NCBI GenBank assembly: GCA_963830485.1
Contig: CAWHNE010000005.1
Coordinates: 1-64,000 of the forward strand
DNA: 64,000 nt
DNA from: CAIWHR01 sp963830485
GTDB lineage: Bacteria > Pseudomonadota > Gammaproteobacteria > Burkholderiales > Casimicrobiaceae
Reading direction: 5' to 3'
Positions 47,638 to 58,039 of the stretch are shown piece by piece (the stretch's first letter is position 1; each line of letters begins with the position of its first letter). Both the position numbers and the translations under genes were made by a program. The notes under the pieces were generated by a model. That model had not been told where the DNA came from, did not search any database, and saw nothing but the letters and a program-made list of their open reading frames with translations.

Positions 47638-49053
47638 GTGTCCCGCACCTCGTACGACGAAATGCAGACCCCGGATGGCGGGGTGCGGCCCCATTACGAG
47701 GCATTCGCGGGGTGGCTCGGCCGGACAGCCCCCGCCCGCATCGCCCAGAAGCGCGAGGAAGCCGAGCGCGCGTTCCATCGCGTCGGGATCACCTTCGCGG
47801 TTTATGGCGAGGAAGCCGGCACCGAGCGCCTGATTCCGTTCGACATCGTTCCGCGCATCATTCCGGCCGACGAGTGGAAGGTGCTCGATCGGGGATTGCG
47901 CCAGCGCGTGCACGCGTTGAACGCGTTCCTGCACGACGTCTACCATGACCAGGCGATCCTGGCGGCTGGCATCGTCCCGCGCGAGCGCGTGCTGGGCAAC
48001 GACCAATACCGTGCCGAGATGCACGGGATGGACGTTCCCGGTGGCATCTATGCGCACATCGCGGGTGTGGACATCGTTCGTGCAGACGGGGGCGAGTATT
48101 ACGTGCTCGAGGACAACCTGCGCGTGCCTTCGGGCGTGTCGTACATGCTCGAGAACCGCAAGATGATGATGCGGCTCTTTCCCGAGCTCTTCGCCACGCA
48201 GCCGATCCGGCCGGTCCAGCATTACCCCGACCTGCTGCTCGAGAATCTCCACGCGCTCGCGCCCGCGGGCGAGGAGTCGCCGACCGTGGCCGTGATGACG
48301 CCGGGCGCCCACAACTCGGCGTACTTCGAGCACGCGTTCCTCGCCCAGCAGATGGGGGTCGAGCTGGTCGAGGGCCAGGACCTGTTCGTCCAGAACGACA
48401 CGGTCTACATGCGCACGACCAAGGGCCCACAGCGCGTCCACGTGATCTATCGCCGGGTCGACGACGACTTTCTCGATCCGCGCGCGTTCCGCCCCGACTC
48501 GATGCTCGGTGTGCCGGGGCTGTTCGCCGCGTACCGTGCAGGCCGCGTCACGCTCGCGAACGCGATCGGAACCGGCGTCGCCGACGACAAGTCGATCTAC
48601 CCCTACGTTCCGGACATGATCCGGTTCTACCTGTCCGAGGAGCCGGTGCTGTCGAACGTCCCGACCTGGCAGCTCCACCGGCCCGCCGAACGCGACCACG
48701 TGCTCGCGCACCTGGCCGAGGTCGTCGTCAAGGAGGTGCACGGGGCGGGCGGCTACGGAATGCTGATCGGTCCCGCGGCGAGCGCCGCGGAGCGCGAGGC
48801 GTTCCGCGCGCGGATCCTCGCCTGCCCGGACAAGTACATCGCGCAGCCGACGCTGTCGCTGTCGACCTGCCCGACGTTCGCCGAGAGCGGACTCGCGCCG
48901 CGCCACGTCGACTTCCGGCCGTACGTGCTGTCGGGCAAGCAGGTCAACCTCGTCCCCGGCGGACTGACGCGCGTCGCGCTGCGTGAAGGCTCGCTGGTCG
49001 TGAACTCGTCGCAAGGCGGGGGCACGAAGGACACGTGGGTGGTCGCGCGCTAG
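47638..49053 (+). CDS. Circularly permuted ATP-grasp protein (type 2)
   Basis: A 471-residue amidoligase-type enzyme of the CP_ATPgrasp family, predicted to join an amino group to a carboxylate with ATP. It begins with the family N-terminus (TPDGGVRPHYEAFAGWL), shows YYVLEDNLRVPSGVSYMLENR as the metal/ATP-binding block, RRVDDDFLDP, and ends in the ATP-binding glycine region (HGAGGYGMLIGP and NSSQGGGTKDTWV). GTG 47638 is the chosen start; TTG 47614 is in frame. It heads a four-gene operon with alpha-E, Anbu and transglutaminase proteins. Comparative genomics links this set to synthesis and handling of a short peptide, but no product is known. Confidence 0.9.
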   Translation: MSRTSYDEMQTPDGGVRPHYEAFAGWLGRTAPARIAQKREEAERAFHRVGITFAVYGEEAGTERLIPFDIVPRIIPADEWKVLDRGLRQRVHALNAFLHDVYHDQAILAAGIVPRERVLGNDQYRAEMHGMDVPGGIYAHIAGVDIVRADGGEYYVLEDNLRVPSGVSYMLENRKMMMRLFPELFATQPIRPVQHYPDLLLENLHALAPAGEESPTVAVMTPGAHNSAYFEHAFLAQQMGVELVEGQDLFVQNDTVYMRTTKGPQRVHVIYRRVDDDFLDPRAFRPDSMLGVPGLFAAYRAGRVTLANAIGTGVADDKSIYPYVPDMIRFYLSEEPVLSNVPTWQLHRPAERDHVLAHLAEVVVKEVHGAGGYGMLIGPAASAAEREAFRARILACPDKYIAQPTLSLSTCPTFAESGLAPRHVDFRPYVLSGKQVNLVPGGLTRVALREGSLVVNSSQGGGTKDTWVVAR

Positions 49054-49072
49054 CGCGGGACGGAGTTCGTCG

Positions 49073-50029
49073 ATGCTCTGCCGCACCGCGAACGAGCTCT
49101 TCTGGATGTCGCGCCACATCGAGCGCGCCGAGAATTCCGCACGGCTGCTCGACGTCACCTACCGGATGTCGCTCCTTCCCTACGAGGTCGTCGAGCCGGG
49201 ACTCGCGTGGGCGGAGCCGTGGGCAGTGCCGCTCGTCACCTCGGGGCTCGCCACCGCGTACTACGAGCGCTACAACGAGCTCTCGGCGGAAAACGTGCTG
49301 CGGCTGATGGTGCTCGACGCGGGCAACCCGTCGTCGATCTACAACTGCCTGCGCGCGGCGCGCGAGTCGGCGCGCTCGGTGCGCGGCGCCATCACCTCGG
49401 AGATGTACGAGGACCTGAACTCGTCCTGGCTCGAGATGCGCGAGTGCGACTACGGCACGCTGGAGGCGCGCGGGGTGTCGGAATTCCTCGACTGGGTCAA
49501 GATGCGCTCGCACCTGTTCCGCGGCGTCACGTTCGGCACGATGCTGCGCGACGAGGCGTACCACTTCATCCGCCTCGGCACGCACCTCGAGCGCGCCGAC
49601 AACACGGCGCGGATACTCGATGTGAAGTATCACACGCTGCTGCCGAGCGCGGCCGACGTCGGCGGCGCCGTCGACTACTACCAGTGGGGCGCGCTGCTGC
49701 GCTCGCTGTCGGGCTTCGAGTCGTACCGCAAGATCTACAGCGACGTGATCACGCCGCGGCGGGTGGCGGAGCTCCTGATCCTGCGCGAGGACATGCCGCG
49801 CTCGCTGCACGCGTGCATGAACTTCATCCACGAGACGCTGGAGACACTCTGCGACGCGGGCAGCCGCGAGGTCGAGCGGTCGGCGGGCGAGCTCCACGCG
49901 AAGCTGCACTACGGCCGCACCGACGACATCATCCGGCAGGGGCTGCACGAGTACCTGATGGACTTCCTCGAGCGGATCTCGGCGCTCGGTGAGGGCATCA
50001 ATCGCCACTTCCTCGTTCCGGCGTACTGA
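49073..50029 (+). CDS. Alpha-E domain protein
   Basis: A 318-residue all-helical protein. The start MLCRTANELFWMSRHIERAENSARLLDV is the hallmark of the alpha-E family. Further blocks are GNPSSIYNCLRAARESARSVRGAITSEMYEDLN, and HFIRLGTHLERADNTARILDVKYH, which repeats the IERAEN-like motif and suggests an internal duplication. The family always travels with CP ATP-grasp proteins and is thought to be their partner. It lies 19 bp after the ATP-grasp gene. Biochemical activity is unknown. Confidence 0.9.
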   Translation: MLCRTANELFWMSRHIERAENSARLLDVTYRMSLLPYEVVEPGLAWAEPWAVPLVTSGLATAYYERYNELSAENVLRLMVLDAGNPSSIYNCLRAARESARSVRGAITSEMYEDLNSSWLEMRECDYGTLEARGVSEFLDWVKMRSHLFRGVTFGTMLRDEAYHFIRLGTHLERADNTARILDVKYHTLLPSAADVGGAVDYYQWGALLRSLSGFESYRKIYSDVITPRRVAELLILREDMPRSLHACMNFIHETLETLCDAGSREVERSAGELHAKLHYGRTDDIIRQGLHEYLMDFLERISALGEGINRHFLVPAY

Positions 50030-50139
50030 GCCTGCGGGCGATTCGGTAGAATCCATCTTTTCGAGGAGATGCGAGGCGCGAGGCTGCGCCCAACTCGCCG
50101 GCGTCGCATGCGCGAAAACATGCCCGTGCTCCCAGCCCC

Positions 50140-50871
50140 ATGACCTACTGTGTCGCGATGACGCTCGACGCGGGGATGATCTTCGCGTCGGACTCCCGCA
50201 CGAACGCGGGCGTCGACCAGATTTCCCGCTTCTCCAAGATGCGCACCTTCGTGCGGCCCGGCGAGCGGGTGATCGTCATGCTGTCGTCGGGCAACCTGTC
50301 GATCACGCAGAACGCCGTCAACACGCTCGAGCAGCGGGCGCGAGCGAGCGACGGCCAGCTTCACCTGTGGAACGCGACATCGATGTTCGAGGTCGCCCGG
50401 CTCCTGGGCGACGCGCTGCGCGAAGTGAAGACGCGCGACGGGCCGTACCTGCAGCAGAACAACATCGATTCCAGCGCCAACTTCCTGGTCGGCGGGCAGG
50501 TCAAGGGTGAACCACCGCGGCTGTTCGACGTCTACAGCGAAGGCAACTTCATCGAGGCGACGCCGGAGACCTGCTACTTCCAGATCGGTGAGAGCAAGTA
50601 CGGCAAGCCGGTGCTCGACCGCGTGGTCGCTCGCGACACGTCGCTCGTCGAGGCGACCAAGTGCACGCTCGTGTCGTTCGACTCCACGATGCGCTCGAAC
50701 ATTTCGGTCGGGCTGCCGATCGACCTGCTCGTCTACGAGGCCGATGCGCTGTCGGTGCGCATGCAGCGGCGGATCGAGGAGAGCGACCCGTACTTCCAGA
50801 TGGTGCACAAGGAGTGGGGCGAGGGTTTGCGGCGCGTCTTCTCCGAGCTGCCAAACCCGGACTGGTCCTGA
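50140..50871 (+). CDS. Anbu, ancestral proteasome-type peptidase
   Basis: A 243-residue Ntn-hydrolase related to proteasome beta subunits and HslV. MTYCVAMTLDAGMIFASDSRTNAG puts Thr2 at the N-terminus after Met removal, the expected nucleophile. ASDSRTNAGVDQI, VIVMLSSGNLS and LVGGQVKGEPPRLFDVY are typical Anbu blocks. Anbu forms open lock-washer-like assemblies in structural work on homologues, and its natural substrates are unclear. The start has an 110-bp leader after the alpha-E gene, room for its own promoter. It sits with ATP-grasp, alpha-E and transglutaminase genes, as in many proteobacteria. Confidence 0.93.
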   Translation: MTYCVAMTLDAGMIFASDSRTNAGVDQISRFSKMRTFVRPGERVIVMLSSGNLSITQNAVNTLEQRARASDGQLHLWNATSMFEVARLLGDALREVKTRDGPYLQQNNIDSSANFLVGGQVKGEPPRLFDVYSEGNFIEATPETCYFQIGESKYGKPVLDRVVARDTSLVEATKCTLVSFDSTMRSNISVGLPIDLLVYEADALSVRMQRRIEESDPYFQMVHKEWGEGLRRVFSELPNPDWS

Positions 50872-50872
50872 T

Positions 50873-53800
50873 GTGGCCATCCGCGTCGCGCTGCATCACC
50901 GCACAGTCGTACCGATTCGACCGGCCGGTCACACTCTCGCCGCACGAGATCCGGCTGCGCCCGGCGCCGCATTGCCGTACGCTGGTCCTCGGCTACTCGT
51001 TGAACGTCACGCCGGACACGTATTTCCTCAACTGGCAGCAGGACCCGTACGGCAACTGGGTCGCACGGCTCGTCTTCACCGAGCCCGCCACGGCGCTCGA
51101 CATCGTCGTCGACCTGACGGCCGACATGAGTGTGGTCAATCCATTCGATTTCTTCGTCGAGCCCTATGCCGAACATTACCCGTTCGGCTACGCGGCGGCG
51201 CTCGCGAAGGAGCTGATCCCCTTCCTCGAGACGGCGCCCGTCGGGCCGCGGCTCGCCGCATGGCTCGAGCGGTTCCGCGCGACGATTCGGCCGGGCGAGA
51301 AGACCGTCGACCTGCTTGTGCGGCTGAACCACGAGCTGCAGCGCGAGATCCGCTACCTCGTCCGCATGGAGCCGGGTGTGCAGGAACCCGACGAGACACT
51401 TGAGCGCGCCTGCGGCTCGTGCCGAGACTCCGGCTGGCTGCTGGTGCAGATCCTCCGTCACCTCGGACTCGCCGCGCGATTCGCGTCCGGCTACTTGATC
51501 CAGCTCGTCGCGGACGTGAAGCCGCTGGACGGCCCCGCCGGCACCGACCACGACTTCACGGACCTGCACGCATGGGCCGAGGTCTTCCTACCGGGCGCCG
51601 GCTGGATCGGGCTCGATCCCACCTCGGGACTCCTCGCGGGGGAGGGCCACCTGCCGCTTGCCTGCACGGCCGATCCCGGGAACGCCGCGCCGGTGATCGG
51701 GTTTACCGACCCGTGCGCGGTCGACTTTTCGCACGAGATGAGCGTGACCCGCGTCCACGAGGACCCGCGGGTGACGAAGCCGTACTCCGATGCGCAATGG
51801 GCTGCGATCGACGCGCTCGGCGGCCGCGTCGACGCCGACCTCGCGGCGCACGATGTCCGGCTCACGCAGGGCGGCGAGCCGACGTTCGTCTCGGTGGACG
51901 ACATGGACGGCGCCGAATGGAACTACACGGCGCTGTCGCCGAAGAAGCGCGAACTGGGCGAAGCGCTGCTGCGGCGGCTCGCACAGCGCTTCGCGCCCGG
52001 CGGCTTCCTGCACGCCGGGCAGGGCAAGTGGTATCCCGGCGAGCCGCTGCCGCGCTGGACGCTGGGCGCGTACTGGCGCGCCGACGGCGTTTCGCTGTGG
52101 CGGGATCCGGCGCTGATCGCCGACACGCGCGCGACCGGCCAGGCCGACATCGGCGTCGCACAACGGTTTGCCACCGCGCTCGCCGAAGGGCTGGGACTCG
52201 AACACGCCGACGTGATCACCGCGTGGGAGGACGTGCCGAAGCTCATCGTGGGCGAGGCGGCGCTTCCGGCGAACGCGGACCCGCTGCAGGCCGACCTTTC
52301 GCAGCCGACCGAGCGCGCGCGTCTCGCGCGGCTTCTGCGCAAGGGACTCGATACGCCGGTCGGATTCGTGCTTCCGCTCCGCGCCGTTGCGAGCGAGGAT
52401 AGGTCCGTCCCCGTTTGGGAGACGAGCCCGTGGCCGCTGCGGCGCGAGCGCCTCTACGCGATCGAAGGCGATTCGCCGCTCGGGCTGCGCCTGCCGCTCG
52501 CCTCGCTGCCCGAGGTGCTGCCGGCGGACGAGGAAACCGAGCCGCCGGTCGACCCGTTCGCGCCGCGCGGTGAGCTTCCTGCGCCCGGCGCCGGAGCTGC
52601 GACGGCGGCGCGGCGCAAGGCAAAGCGCGCGGTCGTCGCGCCGAAGGAAGTCGTCAAGACGGCGCTCTGCGTCGAAGTACGAGACGGCCATGTCCACGTC
52701 TTCATGCCGCCGCTCGTGCGGCTCGAGGACTACGTCGCGTTGCTCGGCGCAGTCGAGACCGCGGCCGGTCGCGTCGGGCACGCGGTCGCTATCGAGGGCT
52801 ACACGCCGCCGCGCGATCCGCGGCTCAAGGTGCTGAACGTGACGCCGGACCCAGGCGTCATCGAGGTCAACATCCATCCGGCCTCGACGTGGGCCGAGCT
52901 GATCGCGACGACGGAAACGCTGTACGACGAGGCGCGGCAGTCGCGGCTCGGTACCGAAAAGTTCATGCTCGACGGCCGCCACACGGGCACCGGCGGCGGC
53001 AATCACGTCACGCTCGGCGGCGCGACGCCCGCCGACAGCCCGCTGCTGCGCCGCCCCGATCTCCTGCAAAGCCTGATCACGTATTGGCAGAACCATCCGG
53101 CGTTGTCCTACCTGTTCTCGGGCACCTTCATCGGGCCGACGAGCCAGGCGCCACGTGTCGACGAAGCGCGCGACGACCGCCTCTACGAGCTCGAGATCGC
53201 GTTCCAGCAGCTTCACCGGCGGCACAAGGCGGGCGAGGAAACGGCTTCGCCGTGGCTCGTCGACCGTCTTCTGCGCCACATGCTGACCGACCTGACCGGC
53301 AACACGCACCGCGCCGAGTTCTCGATCGACAAGCTCTACTCGCCCGATAGCGCCACGGGAAGGCTCGGGCTGCTCGAGTTCCGCGCGTTCGAGATGCCGC
53401 CGCACGCGCGGATGAGCGCCGTCCAGATGCTGCTTCTGCGCGCGCTCGTCGCCCGCTTCTGGCAGCAGCCCTACGCGGGCCGGCTCGTTCGCTGGGGGAC
53501 TGCTCTGCACGACCGCTGGCTGTTGCCGCACTTCGTCACCGCCGACTTGCACGACGTGGTGGCGGACCTCGAAGCGTTCGGCTACCCGTTCAAGCACGAA
53601 TGGTTCGCGCCGTTCGTCGAGTTCCGCTTCCCGCGCTACGGCACGGTCACCTACGACGGCGTCACGATCGAGCTGCGCCAGGCCATCGAGCCGTGGCACG
53701 TGCTGGGCGAGGAGGTGAGCGGCACCGGCACCGCGCGCTTCGTCGACTCGTCGGTCGAGCGATTGCAGGTCAAGGTGACCGGAATGACCGGCGAGCGTCA

Positions 53801-54173
53801 CCGCGTCGCGTGCAACGGCCGCGCGCTGCCACTCGTGCCGACGGGCGTCCCGGGCGAATTCGTCGCCGGCGTGCGCTTCCGCGCGTGGCACCCGCCGTCG
53901 GCGCTGCACCCGACGATCGGCGTGCAGGCACCGCTCGTGTTCGATCTGGTCGACACGTGGGCCGCGCGCTCGCTCGGCGGCTGCACGTACCACGTCGCGC
54001 ATCCGGGCGGACGCAATTACGACACGTTCCCCGTCAACGCGAACGAGGCCGAGGCGCGGCGCTTCGCGCGCTTCTGGCCGCACGGCCACACGCCCGGCGG
54101 GATGAAGCTCGCCGACGAGCCGCCGAATCCCGCGACGCCGGCGACGCTCGACCTGCGCTGGCAGCCGCACTGA
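50873..54173 (+). CDS. Large transglutaminase-like DUF2126 protein (one frameshift)
   Basis: A protein of about 1,100 residues. The N-terminal beta domain and transglutaminase core are followed by the long DUF2126 region. The true start is GTG 50873 (VAIRVALHH), 1 bp after the Anbu stop. A base is inserted near 50909, and the family sequence resumes as YRFDRPVTLSPHEIRLRPAPHCRT. The transglutaminase triad is visible: Cys in ACGSCRDSGWLLVQILRHLG, His in DFTDLHAWAEVFLPGAGWIGLDPTSG, and Asp in the same block. DUF2126 begins near LTQGGEPTFVSVDDMDGAEWN and holds GTGGGNHVTLGGATPADSPLLRRPDLLQ. An alternative ATG 50871 in the main frame gives a non-family N-terminus. It probably makes or breaks peptide bonds on the operon's product. 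Confidence 0.9.
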
Positions 54174-54211
54174 AACGCAGCGGCTGATCGCTTTCCCATT
54201 CGCTGCGCCCG

Positions 54212-55611
54212 ATGGTCCGCACCCGCTTCGCGCCCAGCCCCACCGGCTTCCTGCACCTGGGCGGCGCGCGCACCGCGCTCTTCGCGTGGGCGTACGCGCG
54301 ACGCCACCGCGGGACGTTCATCCTGCGGATCGAGGACACCGACGTCGAGCGCGGTACCCCGGAGGCGCTGCAGGCGATCCTCGACGCGATGGCGTGGCTC
54401 GGGCTCGATTACGACGAGGGCCCGTTCTACCAGATGCAGCGGATGGACCGCTATCGCGAGGTCGTCGCCGAGATGCTGGCACGCGGGCTCGCCTATCACT
54501 GCTACATGTCGCCCGCCGAGCTCGATGCCTTGCGCGCCGCGCAGATGGCGCGCGGCGAGAAGCCTCGCTACGACGGCCGCTGGCGCCCCGAGAACGCTGC
54601 CGGGATGACGCCGCCGCCGGGGGTCGCGCCGGTCGTCCGCTTCAAGAATCCGCTTTCGGGTACCGTGGCGTGGGACGACCGCGTGAAGGGGCGCATCGAG
54701 ATCTCGAACGCGGAGCTCGACGACCTCGTGATCGCGCGCCCGGACGGAACGCCGACCTACAACTTCTGCGTCGTCGTCGACGACCTCGACATGCGGATCA
54801 CGCACGTGGTCCGCGGCGACGACCACGTCAACAACACGCCGCGGCAGATCAACATCATCCGCGCGCTGGGCGCGGAGCCGCCCGTGTACGCGCACGTGCC
54901 GACCGTGCTGGGCGAGGACGGGCACAAGCTCTCGAAGCGGCACGGCGCGGTGAGCGTGATGCAGTACGAGGAGCTGGGCTACCTGCCCGAGGCGCTCGTC
55001 AACTTCCTCGCGCATCTGGGCTGGGGTCACGGCGACGACGAGATCTTCACGCGCCAGCAGTTCGTCTCGTGGTTCGACCTCGACGCGATCAATCCCGCGC
55101 CGTCGCGGTTCGACACCGACAAGCTCAAGTGGGTGAACCAGGAGCACATGAAGCGGCTGGGCGAGGCCGAACTCGGTCGGCGCCTGGCGCCGTACCTCGT
55201 GCGCGCCGGGCTCGAGCCCGAGGCGGGACCGCCCGCCGGGCGCGGTCGCGGTGCTTCTGCGCGACCGCGTCGCGACGCTCGCCGAGATGGCCGACGCTGC
55301 CCACTACTTCTACGTGACGCCGCATCCCACGCCCGAGGCGATCGCCGAATTCGTCAACGACGGCAACCGGGCGGCGCTGGCCCAGATCGCGGCCGAATTC
55401 GCGACCGTCGAGTGGAAGCGCGAGGCGATCGGCGCCACGATCAAGGCCGTCGCGGCGAAGCATGCGCTCGAAGCCGCCGCAGGTGATGATGCCGCTGCGC
55501 ATGCTGGCATGCGGCACGCGGGAGACGCCCGCGATCGACGCAGTGCTCGCCTTGCTCGGGCGCGACACGACGCGCGCGCGGATCGCCGCGGGCTTGGCGC
55601 CAGCGAGCTAG
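54212..55611 (+). CDS. gltX: Glutamyl-tRNA synthetase GltX (two frameshifts)
   Basis: Essential class I synthetase charging tRNA-Glu. From ATG 54212: TRFAPSPTGFLHLGGARTALF (HIGH-like motif), RIEDTDVERGTPE, GRWRPENAAGM, TYNFCVVVDDLDMRITHVVRGDDHVNNTPRQ and KLSKRHGAVSVMQY (KMSKS-like). Single-base insertions shift the frame near 55236 (before LLRDRVATLAEMADAAHYFY) and near 55470. The last stretch then reads KPPQVMMPLRMLACGTRETPAIDAVLALLGRD to a stop at 55611, the normal anticodon-binding C-terminus. The restored length of about 465 residues is usual. Because the gene is essential, the breaks are probably errors. Confidence 0.93.
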
Positions 55612-55630
55612 CGGGCGCACGCAGATGTTC

Positions 55631-55661
55631 GTCGTCCCCGCGCAGGCGAGAATCCAGTGTC
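55631..55661 (+). repeat. Dispersed 31-bp repeat, copy 1
   Basis: A 31-base unit of the type GTCGTCCCCGCGCAGGCG...AATCCAGTGTC. It matches, with a few changes, two inverted copies at 63200-63230 and 63264-63294. It lies in the short gap after gltX. Such units are common intergenic repeats in proteobacteria. Confidence 0.65.
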
Positions 55662-55718
55662 GTTCGAATGCCTATACTCAGTAGCCGCCGCGAGTGAGAT
55701 CTGGCGTATCATTGCGCT

Positions 55719-55937
55719 ATGGCAAGGAGCTTGATCACCGTCAATCCGCAGATCCAAGGCGGCGTGCCCGTCTTTGCCGGGACGCGTGTACCCGTGAAGA
55801 ATCTGTTTGACTATCTTGAGGCTGGTCAATCCCTTGATCAGTTTCTGGATGACTTTCCGAGTGTCGCGCGGGATGTTGCCGTTGCCGTTCTGGAGCAGGC
55901 GCGCGAGGCGGTAACGCCGCATGCGCATCCTGCTTGA
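55719..55937 (+). CDS. DUF433 antitoxin-like protein
   Basis: A 72-residue protein: ITVNPQIQGGVPVFAGTRVPVKNLFDYLEAGQSLDQFLDDFPSV is the DUF433 fold, a helix-turn-helix DNA-binding domain found in VapB-like antitoxins. The start MARSLI has only a weak ribosome binding site (AAGGAG at 55722 lies inside the frame, so a later start is possible, but DUF433 needs the whole frame). It overlaps the DUF5615 gene by 17 bp. The pair is an apparent type II toxin-antitoxin module, inserted between the housekeeping genes gltX and pyrG. Confidence 0.85.
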   Translation: MARSLITVNPQIQGGVPVFAGTRVPVKNLFDYLEAGQSLDQFLDDFPSVARDVAVAVLEQAREAVTPHAHPA

Positions 55938-56241
55938 TGAGTCGCTTCCTCGCCGGCTCCGCAATATTTTCGCCGGCCATGAGGTTGTGACGGTCGTCGA
56001 GGCCGGGTGGTCTGGCGTCGAAAATGGCGAACTGCTTCGGTTGGCCGCAACGCGCTTCGATGTGTTTGTCACTGCGGATCAGAATCTTCAGTTTCAGCAA
56101 AATCTGAGCGCATTGCCGATATCGGTCGCGGTATTGGTTGCTGTCGACAACCAGCTCGAATCGTTACGTCCTGCCGCAGCGGAGCTACTTTCGCGTTTGA
56201 GCAGTCTTCCTGCTCGCAGTTTCTTGCGTTGTGGTGGCTAA
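55921..56241 (+). CDS. DUF5615 PIN-like toxin candidate
   Basis: A 106-residue protein with the Mut7-C/DUF5615 PIN-like fold. MRILLDESLPRRLRNIFAGHEVVTV supplies the first acidic residue (Asp6), and DVFVTADQNLQFQQNL the second acidic cluster. Members pair with DUF433 proteins and are predicted RNases. It has the usual length. Its base composition is less GC-rich than the neighbours (for example 56030-56220), a sign of transfer. No toxicity has been shown for this protein. Confidence 0.85.
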   Translation: MRILLDESLPRRLRNIFAGHEVVTVVEAGWSGVENGELLRLAATRFDVFVTADQNLQFQQNLSALPISVAVLVAVDNQLESLRPAAAELLSRLSSLPARSFLRCGG

Positions 56242-56340
56242 GCTCTCGCTCAACTCGGCGCCCCGCCGATGGCGGGGACGACAGCTTGGCGCGTCGGAGC
56301 CGTTCCGGTAAAATAACAATTTCCGGCCCCTTAGGCTCCC

Positions 56341-58026
56341 ATGCCCAAGTTCGTGTTCGTGACCGGCGGCGTCGTTTCCTCATTGGGGAAGGGCATCGCC
56401 GCCGCGTCGCTGGCCGCGATCCTCGCCTCGCGCGGCGTCCGCGTCACCAACCTCAAGCTCGACCCGTACATCAACGTCGATCCTGGAACGATGAGCCCGT
56501 TCCAGCACGGCGAGGTGTTCGTCACCGAGGACGGCGCCGAGACGGATCTCGACCTCGGGCACTACGAGCGCTTCGTCGACGTGAAGATGGGCAAGCGCAA
56601 CAACTTCACGACCGGCCAGATCTACGAAAGCGTGATCCGCAAGGAGCGCCGGGGCGACTATCTCGGCGGCACCGTGCAGGTGATCCCGCACATCACCGAC
56701 GAGATCAAGAGCTGGATTACCGCCGGTGCTGGCGATTCCGAAGTCGCGGTGGTCGAGGTGGGCGGCACCGTCGGCGACATCGAGTCGCTGCCGTTCCTCG
56801 AGGCGATCCGGCAGATGGGCATCACGCTCGGCCGCGAGAACGTCTGCTACATCCACCTGACGTTGGTCCCGTTCATCGCGACAGCCGGCGAGATGAAGAC
56901 GAAGCCGACACAGCACTCGGTCAAGGAACTGCGCGAGATCGGGATCCAGCCCGACGTGATCCTCGCCCGCGCCGACCGGCCGCTGCCAGACGGCGACCGT
57001 CGGAAGATCGCGCTCTTCACCAACGTCTCACCCGAAGCCGTCATTCCTGCGCTCGACACGGACTCGATCTACAAGATTCCCGCTGCGCTGCACGCCGAAG
57101 GACTGGACGCGATCGTCTGCAAGAAGCTGCAGATCCAGCCGCCGCCGACCGACCTGTCGACGTGGAACGGGCTGGTCGACGCGCTGGAGCATCCGGAGCA
57201 CGCGGTCAATATCGCGATGGTCGGCAAGTACGTCGACCTGACCGAATCGTACAAGTCGCTGTCGGAAGCGCTGACGCACGCCGGAATCCACACGAAGAGC
57301 AAGGTGCAGATCCACTACGTCGATTCCGAGGCGGTCGAGCGCGACGGTGTCGAATGCCTGGCCGGCATGGATGCGATCCTCGTTCCGGGCGGCTTCGGCA
57401 AGCGCGGCGTCGAGGGCAAGATCAAGGCGATCCGTTACGCACGGGAGAACGGCGTTCCGTACCTCGGAATCTGCCTCGGCATGCAGCTCGCGGTGATCGA
57501 GTACGCGCGGCACATGGCCGGGCTCAATGACGCGAACAGCACCGAGTTCGAGCCGTCGACGCCACATCCGGTGGTCGCGCTCATCACCGAGTGGCAGAAC
57601 CGCGACGGCTCGATCGAGAAACGGACGACAGCCTCGGACCTGGGCGGCACGATGCGGCTCGGCGCGCAGCCCTGCGACGTCGCGCCCGGCTCGCTCGCGC
57701 ACCGGATCTACGGCGCGACGACGGTGGCCGAGCGCCATCGGCATCGCTACGAGGTCAATAATCACTACCTGCCGCGGCTCGAGGCGGCTGGACTCGCGGT
57801 CGGCGCCCGCGCGAAGAGCGCGACCGCGGGCGACCTGTGCGAGATGATCGAGCTGCCGCAGCACCCGTGGTTCTTCGGCTGCCAGTTCCACCCGGAATTC
57901 ACGTCGAACCCGCGCCGCGGCCATCCGCTGTTCATCGGCTTCGTCAAGGCCGCGCTCGAGCAGCGGCACCGCGCGCAGGCGCACGGCGCGACCGACGCCG
58001 TCGCCGAGCTGGTCGCGTCGATCTGA
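56341..58026 (+). CDS. pyrG: CTP synthase PyrG
   Basis: A 561-residue enzyme making CTP from UTP, ATP and glutamine. The N-terminal synthase domain has KFVFVTGGVVSSLGKGIAAASLA and KLDPYINVDPGTMSPFQHGEVFVTEDGAETDLDLGHYERF. The C-terminal class I glutaminase has the nucleophile Cys in YLGICLGMQLAVIEYARH and the His-Glu pair in GCQFHPEFTSNPRRGHPLF. The frame is intact and the length normal. It heads the pyrG-kdsA-eno-ftsB order. The 99 bp upstream are AT-richer and include GTAAAATAACAAT near 56308, a possible -10 region. Confidence 0.97.
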   Translation: MPKFVFVTGGVVSSLGKGIAAASLAAILASRGVRVTNLKLDPYINVDPGTMSPFQHGEVFVTEDGAETDLDLGHYERFVDVKMGKRNNFTTGQIYESVIRKERRGDYLGGTVQVIPHITDEIKSWITAGAGDSEVAVVEVGGTVGDIESLPFLEAIRQMGITLGRENVCYIHLTLVPFIATAGEMKTKPTQHSVKELREIGIQPDVILARADRPLPDGDRRKIALFTNVSPEAVIPALDTDSIYKIPAALHAEGLDAIVCKKLQIQPPPTDLSTWNGLVDALEHPEHAVNIAMVGKYVDLTESYKSLSEALTHAGIHTKSKVQIHYVDSEAVERDGVECLAGMDAILVPGGFGKRGVEGKIKAIRYARENGVPYLGICLGMQLAVIEYARHMAGLNDANSTEFEPSTPHPVVALITEWQNRDGSIEKRTTASDLGGTMRLGAQPCDVAPGSLAHRIYGATTVAERHRHRYEVNNHYLPRLEAAGLAVGARAKSATAGDLCEMIELPQHPWFFGCQFHPEFTSNPRRGHPLFIGFVKAALEQRHRAQAHGATDAVAELVASI

Positions 58027-58039
58027 CGCGGCACATCTC

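Noticed and set aside
47375..47704. Minus-strand frame upstream of the ATP-grasp gene
   Set aside because: It runs through the leader hairpin and the tRNA edge and shows no protein family features.
50661..50872. Longer transglutaminase gene starting inside the Anbu gene
   Set aside because: The family N-terminus (VAIRVALHH) begins at GTG 50873 right after the Anbu stop; the upstream extension is a shadow frame.
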